From the NCBI GenBank assembly GCA_020634935.1, contig JACKAT010000018.1:1-64000 (forward strand): a stretch of DNA of 64,000 bases, read 5' to 3'. Below, piece after piece: positions 1 through 9,002 of this stretch. Origin of the DNA: Anaerolineales bacterium (GTDB lineage Bacteria; Chloroflexota; Anaerolineae; 4572-78; J111). The number at the start of each line of letters is the position of its first letter. Within the stretch, counting starts at the first letter, position 1. The notes below the pieces were generated by a model. That model saw only the letters and a list, made by a program, of their open reading frames with translations. It was not told the origin of the DNA and searched no databases. Position numbers and translations under genes: made by a program.

Positions 1-883
1 CGAAATCGATCAGTTTGCCTTCGACCCCGTTTTTAGTGGCCCGCCATTTGTTTTCGGCAATTAAGGCCTGGCGGTAGATGCGCCACGATTGATTGGATTT
101 TCTAAGCTGAATCAGTTTGACCACCACCGCTTGAATAACGGCCGCAATGGCAATCACTTCATCGACCTTAGTCGTACAATCGCACATTCTGAATTCAAGC
201 GTGGGAAACTTGGGGTGAGGCCGGATATCCCACCAGATTTTGGTCGGCTCTTCGATGCAGTGAGTTTTGACCAAAATATCGACATACCGTTCGTAATCCT
301 GGGCCGACTCGAAATATTGCGGCAGCCCGGTGCGGGGCAAATCTTCGAAGATGACGCTGCGATAAGATTTTAAGCCGGTCGGGTGGCCTAACCAAAAAGG
401 GGAAGAGGTGGACAGCGCGAAAATGTGAGGGACAAAGTAGGTCATTTGATTCATAACATCAATCCGTAGGTCAGGGTCGGGCATACCGATGTGAACGTGC
501 ATCCCGAAGATCAGCAGCCGCCGGGCCAGCATCTGCATATCTTTCTCCAGCCCTTTGTACCGCTCCCGGTCGGTCACAATCTGGTCTTTCCAGCGCGAAA
601 ATGGATGCGTGCCGGCGGCCACAATCCGGCGATCGTTCTCGTGAGCGATGTCGCTTACCAGCCGTCGCAAACGGGTAACTTCTTGCCGGGCCTCCCTAAC
701 ATCGCGACAGACCTGGCTGCCCACTTCTATTTGCGACTGAAGAAACTCTGGCTTGACTTGATCCCGAAAGACGACAGCTCCCTTATCTAACATCTCGGAA
801 ATGTATGAAGTTAGATGTCGTGTTTCAGGATCAACAATTTGATATTCTTCTTCGATACCAATCGTAAAATCTTCGAGCTTCAC
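1..883 (-). CDS. Carboxylate-amine ligase, YbdK / glutamate-cysteine ligase type 2 family, 3' end off the window
   Basis: I translated this frame directly; it runs off the left edge, so 294 residues of a family usually near 370 are visible. It starts at a GTG (881-883) preceded by an AAGAGGAGAG ribosome-binding site. The N-terminus reads MKLEDFTIGIEEEYQIVDP, and the GIEEEYQ motif is the family's ATP/metal-binding signature. FGMHVHIGMPD near residue 130 and AENKWRA near the visible end are also typical. The family makes ATP-dependent amide bonds between an amino-acid carboxylate and an amine and has weak glutamate-cysteine ligase activity. The true substrate cannot be read from sequence. It stands alone, divergent from gnd. 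Confidence 0.9.
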   Translation of the reverse strand, partial: MKLEDFTIGIEEEYQIVDPETRHLTSYISEMLDKGAVVFRDQVKPEFLQSQIEVGSQVCRDVREARQEVTRLRRLVSDIAHENDRRIVAAGTHPFSRWKDQIVTDRERYKGLEKDMQMLARRLLIFGMHVHIGMPDPDLRIDVMNQMTYFVPHIFALSTSSPFWLGHPTGLKSYRSVIFEDLPRTGLPQYFESAQDYERYVDILVKTHCIEEPTKIWWDIRPHPKFPTLEFRMCDCTTKVDEVIAIAAVIQAVVVKLIQLRKSNQSWRIYRQALIAENKWRATKNGVEGKLIDF

Positions 884-1381
884 GGCTCTCTCCTCTTAAA
901 TAGGTGGTTGGGTAGATGGTCGGTTGGATGGTTCGTTTGTTGGTGGGGTAGATGGTTGGATACAAATTCCTAGCCAACTAACCAACCCGCCAACTGTCCA
1001 ATTACCCAAAATTGGTTCAGATTTAAACGAACAGAAATTTGGACGCATTATAACACAGGCTAATTAGCCTCCAAATATGTTATAGCCGTGTGAGCCTGAG
1101 CGCATTTGCGCCATAATTTCGATTTTATTCTTTCCATGCTACAATCCACACTGCTTCCGCCTTATAATTTTCTCGTAACTGTTCGATAATTTCACATAAT
1201 GCAGCCTCAGCAGATCCAATTTTGGGCAGGTAAGGAGCCGCCAAAGTTTACTTTGACCGACAAAGCCGAGCTTTGTTGCTCCAGAATTTGGAGGTATTGA
1301 GCCTATTTATCATAGAAAAGAGAGATTAGCTGTAACTCCTACCAATCCATGTAAATAAAACCAGATCAAGGAGAACTTACT
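884..1381. other. Intergenic region between two divergent genes
   Basis: No gene is seen in these 498 bases. Around 903-960 there is degenerate GGTTGG/GGTAGATGG low-complexity sequence, answered by CCAACTAACCAACC near 975-990, so it can fold back on itself. A GGAGC-type palindromic repeat copy lies at 1234-1282. The last 20 bases carry the AAGGAGAA ribosome-binding site of gnd. Confidence 0.6.
1234..1282 (+). repeat. GGAGC-type double-hairpin repeat, copy 1 (degenerate)
   Basis: The element starts GGAGC and ends GCTCC, and encloses CAAAGTTTACTTTG and GACAAAGCCGAGCTTTGTT, two short self-complementary arms. It belongs to a family with about a dozen copies in this window, all between genes. Confidence 0.8.
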
Positions 1382-2800
1382 ATGGCAAAAAACCAATATG
1401 GCTTAATCGGACTGGCAGTGATGGGCCAGAACCTGGTCCTCAATGCGGCTGACCACGGCTTCAGCGTCTCCGTTTATAATCGCACCGCCTCAAAGACCGA
1501 CGAATTTATGGCCGGCGAAGCGAAAGACAAATCGATTACCGCCACCTACAGCCTGGAAGAATTTGTGGAAAGTTTGGAGAGACCGCGCACCATCCAGATT
1601 ATGGTCAAAGCCGGCGCGCCGGTCGATACGGTGATCGATCAGCTTAAACCGCTGCTCGATCAAGGCGACATTATCATCGACGGCGGCAACTCCTTCTTCC
1701 CCGACACCGAACGGCGGGCCAAAGACCTGGAAGCCGCCAACCTGCGCTTCATCGGCATGGGCGTCTCCGGCGGCGAGGAAGGGGCGCGGCACGGTCCCAG
1801 CTTGATGCCCGGCGGCACCCGCGAAGCCTACGCGATCATCGAGCCGCTGGTCATCGCTATCTCGGCCAAAGCGCCCGCCGACGGCGCGCCCTGCGTATCT
1901 TATATCGGGCCGGGCGGCGCGGGCCACTATGTCAAAATGGTCCACAACGGCATCGAGTATGGCGATATGCAGCTCATCGCCGAAAGCTACGCTATTCTCA
2001 AGGCCGCGCTCGATCCGTCGCCGGAGGAGTTTCACCAAATCTTTAGCACCTGGAACGCCGGCGAACTATCCTCCTTCCTGATCGAAATCACCGCTGATAT
2101 CTTCACCAAAATCGATGATGAAACCGGCCAGCCGCTGGTCGATCTGATTTTGGACAAGGCCGGCCAAAAAGGAACTGGCAAATGGACCAGCCAGAACGCG
2201 CTCGACATCGGCTCGGCTATTCCGACCATCACCGCGGCGGTCGATGGCCGGATCATCTCGTCGATTAAAGAGGAGCGCGTGGCCGCTTCAAAAATTCTGG
2301 CCGGCCCCCAAACCCGCTACGACGGTGACCGGCAGCAGTTGATCAACGCCGTGCGGGCGGCCCTGTATGCCTCGAAAATCTGCTCTTACGCTCAGGGCAT
2401 GGCGTTGTTGAAAACCGCCTCGGCGGAGTACAATTATAACCTGGATTTGGGCGAAATTGCCCGTATCTGGCGGGCAGGCTGCATTATCCGGGCCGAACTG
2501 CTGGACGACATTACCAATGCTTATCGCCGCAATACCAGCTTGCCTAACCTGCTGGTGGATCAGCAATTTAAAGAGGCGGTTGAGAGCCGCCAGGCCGATT
2601 GGCGCTTTGCAGTCAAAACGGCTATCGATTTGGGAACCCCGGTTCCAGCCATGAGCGCCTCGCTGGCTTACTTCGATGCCTATCGCTCGGCCCGAGTCTC
2701 GGCCAACCTAATTCAGGCGCAGCGAGATTATTTCGGAGCGCACACGTTTGAACGCATCGACCAACCCGGCAGCTTCCATGCCAATTGGATAGGAGAATAG
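1382..2800 (+). CDS. gnd: 6-phosphogluconate dehydrogenase, decarboxylating
   Basis: It oxidises 6-phosphogluconate to ribulose 5-phosphate and CO2 with NADP+, in the cytosol. The 472-residue length matches the long Gnd form. The N-terminal Rossmann fold opens with GLIGLAVMGQNLVLN, and the NADP-specific NRTASK follows strand 2. The substrate-binding GVSGGEEGARHGPSLMPGG is near residue 128. The catalytic region GHYVKMVHNGIEYGDMQ lies near residue 180, and the C-terminal tail PGSFHANW is the family's usual substrate-binding end. AAGGAGAA precedes the ATG. It is the first gene of a three-gene oxidative pentose-phosphate operon, and zwf starts 3 bases after its stop. Confidence 0.97.
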   Translation: MAKNQYGLIGLAVMGQNLVLNAADHGFSVSVYNRTASKTDEFMAGEAKDKSITATYSLEEFVESLERPRTIQIMVKAGAPVDTVIDQLKPLLDQGDIIIDGGNSFFPDTERRAKDLEAANLRFIGMGVSGGEEGARHGPSLMPGGTREAYAIIEPLVIAISAKAPADGAPCVSYIGPGGAGHYVKMVHNGIEYGDMQLIAESYAILKAALDPSPEEFHQIFSTWNAGELSSFLIEITADIFTKIDDETGQPLVDLILDKAGQKGTGKWTSQNALDIGSAIPTITAAVDGRIISSIKEERVAASKILAGPQTRYDGDRQQLINAVRAALYASKICSYAQGMALLKTASAEYNYNLDLGEIARIWRAGCIIRAELLDDITNAYRRNTSLPNLLVDQQFKEAVESRQADWRFAVKTAIDLGTPVPAMSASLAYFDAYRSARVSANLIQAQRDYFGAHTFERIDQPGSFHANWIGE

Positions 2801-2803
2801 CCC

Positions 2804-4318
2804 GTGAGCCCAGTTGACTTTAACCGCAGCGGCATCCGGCAAGTGCCTGACCCGTGTGTCGTAGTTATCTTCGGGGCGTCAGGCGATCTCACCCGGCGTA
2901 AATTGATGCCATCATTGTTTAGCCTGGTCTGCGAAAAATTGCTACCCGATGAGTTTAGCGTGGTTGGCCTGGCCCGCACCGAAATGGACAACGACGGCTT
3001 TCGCCAAAAAATTCACGAAGGCATCGACAGCCACGGCCGGCTAAAACCCAAAGATTGCGACCGCTGGGCTGATTTTGCTCAACACATCCACTATCATCAG
3101 GGCGAATACGATGATCCCGCCACGTACGACGGCCTATGCAATCTCTTAGGCCAAATCGATCAAGAAGTAGGCGGCGGCTGCAATATTCTATTCTATCTAT
3201 CCACGCCGCCGGTGCTATACGCCCCGATCATTAAGCAGTTGGGGCAAGCCGGCCTGGCCGTTGAGCCGGAGGGCCACTGGCGGCGCATCATCATCGAAAA
3301 GCCGTTTGGCCATGATTTGGCTTCGGCCACGCAACTCAACCATGACGTTCACCACGTTTTTAACGAGGACCAGGTTTATCGCATCGATCACTACCTGGGC
3401 AAAGAGACCGTACAAAACCTGCTGGTTTTCCGCTTTGCCAACGCCATTTTTGAACCCCTCTGGAACCGCAACTACATTGACCACGTCCAAATCACCGTCT
3501 CCGAAGAGGTCGGCCTGGGCAGCCGGGCCGGTTATTACGACACCGCTGGCGTCTTGCGCGACATGTTTCAGAATCACCTGCTCCAACTGCTAACCCTGAC
3601 CGCGATGGAACCTCCCGCCGAATTCAACGCGACCTCCTTACGTGACGAAAAGGTCAAAGTCCTTAAAGCCGTACAGCGGATCGAGCCGGAAGGGGTGGGG
3701 GAGTTTACCGTCAGAGGCCAGTACCGGACCTATCGCGACGAAAAGGGGGTGGCCTTCAACACGAACACGGCCACCTTCGCTGCGGCCAGAATGTACATCA
3801 ACAACTGGCGCTGGCGGAACGTGCCGTTTTTCCTGCGCTCCGGCAAAGCGTTGGCCGGTAAAGTCACGGAAATCGCCGTTCAGTTTCGCCATGTGCCTCA
3901 CCTAATGTTTCCCTTGGCCCCCGGCGAGGGGCTGCCGGCCAACCGGCTAGGGTTGTGTTTGCAGCCCAACGAAGGCATTCTGCTTCACTTTGAAACCAAA
4001 TTACCCGGCGCGGGCATGCGCACCCGTTCCGTTGACATGTCGTATCTATACGAGCAAGACTTCGGCGCCAACACGCTGCCCGATGCCTACGAGCGCTTGC
4101 TCTTGGATGCCCTGCACGGCGACGCCTCGCTCTTTACCCGCAGCGACGAAATCGAGCTGGCCTGGCGGCTAATCGATCCCATCCTCCAAGGCTGGGACAG
4201 CGAACACGCCCCGCCGCTGGCCTTTTACGAAAGCGGCACGTGGGGCCCCAGTAAATCTGATGAATTTATCCGAACTGAAAAGGGACGCAAATGGTTTAGT
4301 ATTTGTACCGAATGTTAA
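2804..4318 (+). CDS. zwf: Glucose-6-phosphate 1-dehydrogenase
   Basis: It oxidises glucose 6-phosphate to 6-phosphogluconolactone, producing NADPH. At 504 residues it is of normal length. VIFGASGDLTRRKLMPSLF near residue 22 is the nucleotide-binding motif, and RIDHYLGKETVQNLLVFRF near residue 193 carries the catalytic-site RIDHYLGK signature. The start is GTG at 2804, using the AGGAG that lies inside the last codons of gnd, which indicates translational coupling. The pgl gene follows after about 75 bases. The cysteine-containing tail (FSICTEC) is slightly unusual, but the reading frame shows no break. Confidence 0.97.
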   Translation: MSPVDFNRSGIRQVPDPCVVVIFGASGDLTRRKLMPSLFSLVCEKLLPDEFSVVGLARTEMDNDGFRQKIHEGIDSHGRLKPKDCDRWADFAQHIHYHQGEYDDPATYDGLCNLLGQIDQEVGGGCNILFYLSTPPVLYAPIIKQLGQAGLAVEPEGHWRRIIIEKPFGHDLASATQLNHDVHHVFNEDQVYRIDHYLGKETVQNLLVFRFANAIFEPLWNRNYIDHVQITVSEEVGLGSRAGYYDTAGVLRDMFQNHLLQLLTLTAMEPPAEFNATSLRDEKVKVLKAVQRIEPEGVGEFTVRGQYRTYRDEKGVAFNTNTATFAAARMYINNWRWRNVPFFLRSGKALAGKVTEIAVQFRHVPHLMFPLAPGEGLPANRLGLCLQPNEGILLHFETKLPGAGMRTRSVDMSYLYEQDFGANTLPDAYERLLLDALHGDASLFTRSDEIELAWRLIDPILQGWDSEHAPPLAFYESGTWGPSKSDEFIRTEKGRKWFSICTEC

Positions 4319-4393
4319 TTATCGACTTCAGATGACAGCCACTGTGTGACTGTCACCTGGTTTAGCCCAATTTCATTTAGAGAGAGGAGGCCC

Positions 4394-5131
4394 ATGAGCC
4401 TGCATATATTTGCCATTCAAGACGAATTAAGCGACGCTATCGCTAATTATGTCCAGCACCTATCGGCCCAAGCCATTGACGACCACGGTCAATTTACAGT
4501 AGCGTTGTCAGGTGGATCGCTGATTAAACTATTGAGTGCGGAACTGAGCAAAGACCATATCCGGGCGTGGATCAATTGGTCAGCCTGGCACGTTTTCTGG
4601 GTCGACGAACGCTGCGTGCCGTTGGACCACCAAGATAGCAACTATGGCCTGGCTAAAGAGCTGCTGTTTGATCACGTTAATATTCCCCCTGAACAAATTT
4701 ACACCATCAATCCGGAGCTAAGACCAGCCGCCGCCGCCCGAGCCTATGCCAAAACCGTCCAGACTGTTTTACCGCCGGATGAGAATAGGCTGCCCCGGTT
4801 TGACTTAGCGCTGTTGGGCGTGGGCGAAGACGGCCACACGGCCTCGCTTTTTCCGGGCCATCATCTGCTCGATGAGACCCGGCTGTGGGTAGCTCCAATT
4901 GTGGACTCGCCCAAACCGCCATCAATGCGGATCACACTGACATTGCCGGTCATCAACAATGCCAATTATGTCGCTTTTTTGACAACCGGCGCCAGCAAAG
5001 CCAGCGCCGTGTTCCAGGCCATCGAAAACGCGGGATCGGCTTGTCCTGTCCCGGCCGGCCGTGTCCAACCGACCCACGGCCAACTCGACTGGTTTCTCGA
5101 TGTAGAAGCTGCGGCTAGATTAATCGGTTAA
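4394..5131 (+). CDS. pgl: 6-phosphogluconolactonase (DevB/SOL family)
   Basis: It hydrolyses 6-phosphogluconolactone, the step between zwf and gnd. I place the start at ATG 4394 because AGAGGAGG sits 3-10 bases upstream. The frame stays open back to 4346, but that part overlaps a stray copy of the GTGACTGTCACC repeat. The 245-residue product has VALSGGS near residue 36, WHVFWVDERCVP near residue 63 and LLGVGEDGHTASLFPG near residue 140, the three hallmark motifs of the glucosamine/galactosamine-6-phosphate isomerase-like lactonases. Last gene of the gnd-zwf-pgl operon. Confidence 0.95.
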   Translation: MSLHIFAIQDELSDAIANYVQHLSAQAIDDHGQFTVALSGGSLIKLLSAELSKDHIRAWINWSAWHVFWVDERCVPLDHQDSNYGLAKELLFDHVNIPPEQIYTINPELRPAAAARAYAKTVQTVLPPDENRLPRFDLALLGVGEDGHTASLFPGHHLLDETRLWVAPIVDSPKPPSMRITLTLPVINNANYVAFLTTGASKASAVFQAIENAGSACPVPAGRVQPTHGQLDWFLDVEAAARLIG

Positions 5132-5151
5132 ATATGCTTTCATTTCGTATT

Positions 5152-5204
5152 GGAGCAACAAAGCTTGCTTTGTTAAGCCGATCAATGCAGAGCTTTGATG
5201 CCCC
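5152..5204 (+). repeat. GGAGC-type repeat, degenerate copy
   Basis: GGAGCAACAAAGCTTGCTTTG opens the element and GCCCC closes it, so the closing arm has drifted from GCTCC. Further palindromes follow up to tpx: GTAGAACAAGTC...GACTTGTTCTAC near 5266-5292 and GGACAAAT...ATTTGTCC near 5296-5317. Confidence 0.65.
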
Positions 5205-5345
5205 AGACCTTTATTTTTAGAGAAGTCAGACAGTCCCTTTTGGGATGACACCGGCAATGAAAACAGTAGAACAAGTCGCTGACTTGTTCTACCCCGGACA
5301 AATCGCTAATTTGTCCTACAAAACCTATTTTCAGAGGAGACAATC

Positions 5346-5864
5346 ATGATAGAACGTATAGGAGACCTAACCCATAAAGGCAAACCCGTGACCGTGATCG
5401 GTGACAAATTAAGCGTGGGGGATAAAGCCCCCAGTTTTAGCTTAACAGATATCAATTGGTCAACCGTTACCCTTGATGATAGCGCTGGTAAAATCCGTTT
5501 GATTAGCGTTGTTCCTTCACTAGACACTGGCACTTGCGATATGCAAACTCGCCGCTTCAATGAAGAGATCGGCATTCTGGGTGATAATGTCGTGGGCTAT
5601 ACCGTTAGCGCTGACCTACCCTATGCCCAAAGTCGCTGGTGCGGCAACGCCGGCGTGAAAAATGTTATCACCCTCTCAGACCATAAGGATATGTCCTTTG
5701 GTAACGCCTACGGCACCCATTATAAGGAGAGACGCCTTGAACAGCGCGCCGTTTTCGTGGTAGATGAAGCCGGTGTAGTGCAGTACGCCGAATATGTCCC
5801 AGAGATTTCCCAACATCCCGATTATGATGCGGCGCTGGCGGTTTTGAAAAAGCTGGCCGGTTAA
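5346..5864 (+). CDS. tpx: Thiol peroxidase (Tpx, atypical 2-Cys peroxiredoxin)
   Basis: It reduces H2O2 and organic hydroperoxides with thioredoxin. The product is 172 residues, the usual Tpx length. VPSLDTGTCDMQTRRFNEE near residue 57 has the peroxidatic Cys, and the resolving Cys is in AQSRWCGNAGV near residue 94, the spacing expected for Tpx. TAFTV-type active-site residues are represented by the Thr and Arg around the first Cys. AGAGGAG precedes the ATG. A strong terminator follows the stop, so it is monocistronic. Confidence 0.95.
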   Translation: MIERIGDLTHKGKPVTVIGDKLSVGDKAPSFSLTDINWSTVTLDDSAGKIRLISVVPSLDTGTCDMQTRRFNEEIGILGDNVVGYTVSADLPYAQSRWCGNAGVKNVITLSDHKDMSFGNAYGTHYKERRLEQRAVFVVDEAGVVQYAEYVPEISQHPDYDAALAVLKKLAG

Positions 5865-5882
5865 CTATCGTCACCAACCATC

Positions 5883-5920
5883 AAAAAGCCCCCTTTCTAA
5901 TAATAAAGGGGGCTTTTTTA
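5883..5920 (+). terminator. Rho-independent terminator of tpx
   Basis: AAAGCCCCCTTT pairs with AAAGGGGGCTTT across a short AT loop and is followed by a run of T. It lies 18 bases after the tpx stop. Confidence 0.95.
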
Positions 5921-6035
5921 GGTATTAGAGGAGTTATTTTTTAATGGGTTGTCAATTAACGTTTAGCTGTCTCGATTAAATAGATGAAAGCCTATTAATA
6001 AGTGCCAAAAGTCTCAACAGAGATGAGGCTATGTT

Positions 6036-6584
6036 TTAGACCCCGTCATAATATTCCTCAAAAAATTCTTTGATGGCGGTTTCACCATTATCAGCGGCCT
6101 GTTCCCACATCTCACGAAATTCTAAGGCTAAGCGTTGGGCTTCTTCCTCACCGTGCGAACTTACATAAAATCGTTTAGTCCATCGGTTGCGCTGGCCATC
6201 AGGTCCGAGCGGGCAAAACGCGCCCCAGTATTCCTGTTTTTTGCCGGTCTGCCCATGATAAGCATGGGTACGAAAGACACCAGTGCGGCCGCTGGTATTA
6301 TTGGCCTGTAGCTTGCCTTTCATCAGGACATAGCGGGGGCAGGGGTGGTCATGCTCGCGCGGTAAATACTCTCGAGTTTGGCGGCATTCGTTCAGATACG
6401 CCTGGGCCGCTTCACAGGATTTTTCTGACCCGCCGTATAAATTATCACTGAACAGCTTGGAGTGATATTTTCTCGGCTCGCCGGTAGGAAAGCGAACCTG
6501 CCAACCGTGCGTTCCTTTAGTCGGTAAATCCTTAGGTTGATCAATTCTAATAATGTAACCGTATTCTCGGCCGTTATTCTCCAT
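6036..6584 (-). CDS. AP2-like DNA-binding domain protein (two repeats)
   Basis: The product is about 182 residues. The C-terminal half has SGRTGVFRTH..., EYWGAFCPLG and KRFYVSSHGEEEAQRLALEF, the pattern of an AP2/integrase-type N-terminal DNA-binding domain (SG-TGV, W-A, K-F-v-GeEeA---A). The N-terminal half (HGWQVRFPTGEPRKYHSKLF followed by GGSEKSCEAAQAYLNE) looks like a second, divergent copy. I prefer ATG 6584, which has GTGGAAA upstream, over the GTG at 6593. Such proteins are found alone or near mobile DNA in bacteria, and their targets are mostly unknown. It has no operon partner here. Confidence 0.7.
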   Translation of the reverse strand: MENNGREYGYIIRIDQPKDLPTKGTHGWQVRFPTGEPRKYHSKLFSDNLYGGSEKSCEAAQAYLNECRQTREYLPREHDHPCPRYVLMKGKLQANNTSGRTGVFRTHAYHGQTGKKQEYWGAFCPLGPDGQRNRWTKRFYVSSHGEEEAQRLALEFREMWEQAADNGETAIKEFFEEYYDGV

Positions 6585-6747
6585 AATTTCCACACTGAAA
6601 CTAATGAATTAGATGAAACAGATGAAACAAAAGTAATCTATTGATCGCTAATGTAACAGAATAATATACAAACTTCCCGATTTTCTCAAATTTGGGAGTC
6701 GGGTAGAGGAGAACGTTTAGCTGTCAGCCGTCAGCCAAAAGAATTTT

Positions 6748-6820
6748 GGACAGGATTAACAGGATTTACAAGATGCTCAAACGGTATTTTAATCCTGCTA
6801 ATCTTGTAAATCTTGTCTAA
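6748..6820. repeat. GACAGGATTAACAGG-type inverted repeat
   Basis: GGACAGGATTAACAGGATT and TACAAGAT on the left pair with ATCCTGCTAATCTTGTAAATC and TTGTCTAAT on the right. Related copies lie at 18955-19012 and 35118-35192, and inside the elements upstream of alr and ureG. Confidence 0.75.
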
Positions 6821-6865
6821 TTTTCTGACTCAAAATGTAAAAAGCGGGGTTATAAAATCCTAACC

Positions 6866-8842
6866 CTATTGGCGGCGACGCAGCACAAACTGGTACCAGA
6901 AAAAGCCGGCGATCACCACCAGGCTTAAAATACCCCAGGGTAAATCGCTCCAGCCAAAGTCGCCGGTGTCGTCGCTGGTGGGTTCCAGCAGCGATGGATC
7001 AGGCGTGCCGCGCGCGGCCAGCAAAGCAGCCGAGGTCGCATCATAGATCGAGGTCGCCGTCGGTGCGAAGGTGGGTTGCTCCACTGGAAGGGGCGTCGGC
7101 GTCGGGGTTATCGTGGCGTCGGGTGTGACCGATGCCGTCGGGGTTGGCGTACCCAGTCCAAAAATCGGTATAGTGGCCGGGTCGCCCTCAAATTCAACAA
7201 ATTCATCGGCCACCCAGGCTTGGTCATCCGGCCCACCGGCAAATTCAACCAGCCACCAGTCGCCGTCTTCACTAACGGCCAGCACATCAGCGGTTTCCCC
7301 CTGATATAGCGCCCCAACCACTTCTCCTTCGAGCGACGGCTCATCGCGAACATTGATGGCGTCCGTGGCTTCAATCGAGCCGGCGACGCGGGGAACGGTT
7401 GGTGTGGCCGTGGCAGCTTCTTCCGTCGGTTCATCAGCGGCGGCCTCGTCTTCCGATTCAGCCTCAACCGTCGCTTTCGGTTCAGCTTCAGCCTCATCGG
7501 CACTGTCCACCGTGGCTTCAGTTTCGAGCGCAGCCGTCTGCACCTCAACCACAGGTACATCCGCTGCTTCGCCCACAAATCCGACCACTTCGCCGGACAC
7601 CCAACCCTGACCTTCGAGCGCCGGGGTGAACTCCACCAGCCACCAATTGGCCGCCTCAGTCCGGCCCATAACCGAAGCGGTCTGGCCGGCATCCAGCCGC
7701 CCAACCGTCTCGAAATCGGTGCCAGGGCCGCTCCGTACGTTGGTAATGGCCGGCGTTTCGATGTAAGGACCATCAGGCGGCGGCGACTGCGCGGCGGCAA
7801 CTGCGGCCTGAGCGCTCTTCTCCCCGTCGCTCGCGGATGCGCCGCTGTCCGGGGCCGGTTGCGACGGCACTTGAAGCGGGGCCGGTTCCGGCGGCGGGCT
7901 GCCGCGCAGTTCCGTCACCAATTCTCGCATTACATCGAGATAGAGATTACCGTAACTGGCGCTTGGCTCAAGCTGGGTGCCTTCCAGCCACTCGTTAAAA
8001 CTGGTGATGATCACCATATCGGGCTGGCTGGCCACAGCGCCGCGCCAGGTAGCCCGTAAGTAATCGCCGCCCTGGCGCGACACTGCAAAGGCGTTGCCGC
8101 GTGGCAGGTTAGTATCATTGTAGCCGGGCATAGCCGTCGCCACCCACAACCGATCCACCTGGTTTTCGGCCTCATAGCTGCGCACCCGGTCGCCCCAGCG
8201 GGCCAGTTGGTCCGCCGGCGAATCGGCCCAGGCAATGTTGTAGAGATGGTGGCCGTCAAAAACCGCTTGGTAAGCCAGATCGGTGCCTTCGGCAATCCAA
8301 ATGGTGTCATGATTGGGATCGACCTGACCGCGAATACCGGCCCAGGTATCGACTGAGTACTGCTGCTGCCGCCAGAAAAAGATAACCGGTTTGCCCTGAT
8401 ATCTCAGGTAAGCCGGATGCTGAGCATGGGTCGCGATCAGGGTCGCCAGCGCCTGCGAGACCGCGCCGCTGCCGCCCAAAAAAGGACTGGTCACTTCCAC
8501 ATCGACCGCCGCTTTGAAGCCTCGGGCGGCGCTAATATCGAGCAGCGTGCGAAAATTGGTTTCGGTCTGGTTGTTCTCCATCTGCGGCCCGTACCACGAC
8601 TGCACCAGCGCATCGATGCCCGCGCCCTGCGCTTGCGCCACGTGCCGCTCAATCACCGCCGGATCGGTCGAGTTATACGGCTGGGCCGGCAGATCAACCG
8701 ATTGGCCGGAACTCCAGGTATTTTGGTCGAACCAGGCGTAATAAAACGCCAGCACCAGCGGCTGTTGAGCCACAACCGGCGGCGTAGCCGGTCCAAGCAG
8801 GAAAAGAATGGATAACGAAACCACAGTTAAGATGTATTTCAT
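6866..8842 (-). CDS. Secreted GH99/GH71-like glycoside hydrolase with two SH3b domains and a C-terminal membrane anchor
   Basis: A signal peptide (MKYILTVVSLSILFLLG) leads into a TIM-barrel domain of about 300 residues that starts AFYYAWFDQNTW and ends ITSFNEWLEGTQLEPS. Both are typical of GH99-like and GH71-like endo-acting enzymes on mannans or glucans, so exact specificity is open. A Pro/Ser linker follows, then an SH3b domain (TNVRSGPGTDFETVGRL), an acidic Ala/Glu/Thr linker, a second SH3b domain (INVRDEPSLEGEVVGAL), and a final transmembrane helix (GILSLVVIAGFFWYQFVL) with an RRRQ stop-transfer end. The start is ATG 8842; the codon before it is TTG. It is probably displayed on the cell surface and is divergent from the CotH cluster. 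Confidence 0.8.
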   Translation of the reverse strand: MKYILTVVSLSILFLLGPATPPVVAQQPLVLAFYYAWFDQNTWSSGQSVDLPAQPYNSTDPAVIERHVAQAQGAGIDALVQSWYGPQMENNQTETNFRTLLDISAARGFKAAVDVEVTSPFLGGSGAVSQALATLIATHAQHPAYLRYQGKPVIFFWRQQQYSVDTWAGIRGQVDPNHDTIWIAEGTDLAYQAVFDGHHLYNIAWADSPADQLARWGDRVRSYEAENQVDRLWVATAMPGYNDTNLPRGNAFAVSRQGGDYLRATWRGAVASQPDMVIITSFNEWLEGTQLEPSASYGNLYLDVMRELVTELRGSPPPEPAPLQVPSQPAPDSGASASDGEKSAQAAVAAAQSPPPDGPYIETPAITNVRSGPGTDFETVGRLDAGQTASVMGRTEAANWWLVEFTPALEGQGWVSGEVVGFVGEAADVPVVEVQTAALETEATVDSADEAEAEPKATVEAESEDEAAADEPTEEAATATPTVPRVAGSIEATDAINVRDEPSLEGEVVGALYQGETADVLAVSEDGDWWLVEFAGGPDDQAWVADEFVEFEGDPATIPIFGLGTPTPTASVTPDATITPTPTPLPVEQPTFAPTATSIYDATSAALLAARGTPDPSLLEPTSDDTGDFGWSDLPWGILSLVVIAGFFWYQFVLRRRQ

Positions 8843-9002
8843 CAATATCTACTTCCCGATCCAAAGGTCAGGCTCTCGTAAGTCATGAGCCAAAAAGTAT
8901 AACATGCAAAGATATGAAATGGAAAAGTCATCGCGCTTTCCTTTGCCCAAATTATCGAATCAAGTACACTAAATCCCATAAAATTGACCCATCTCGTGAG
9001 CT

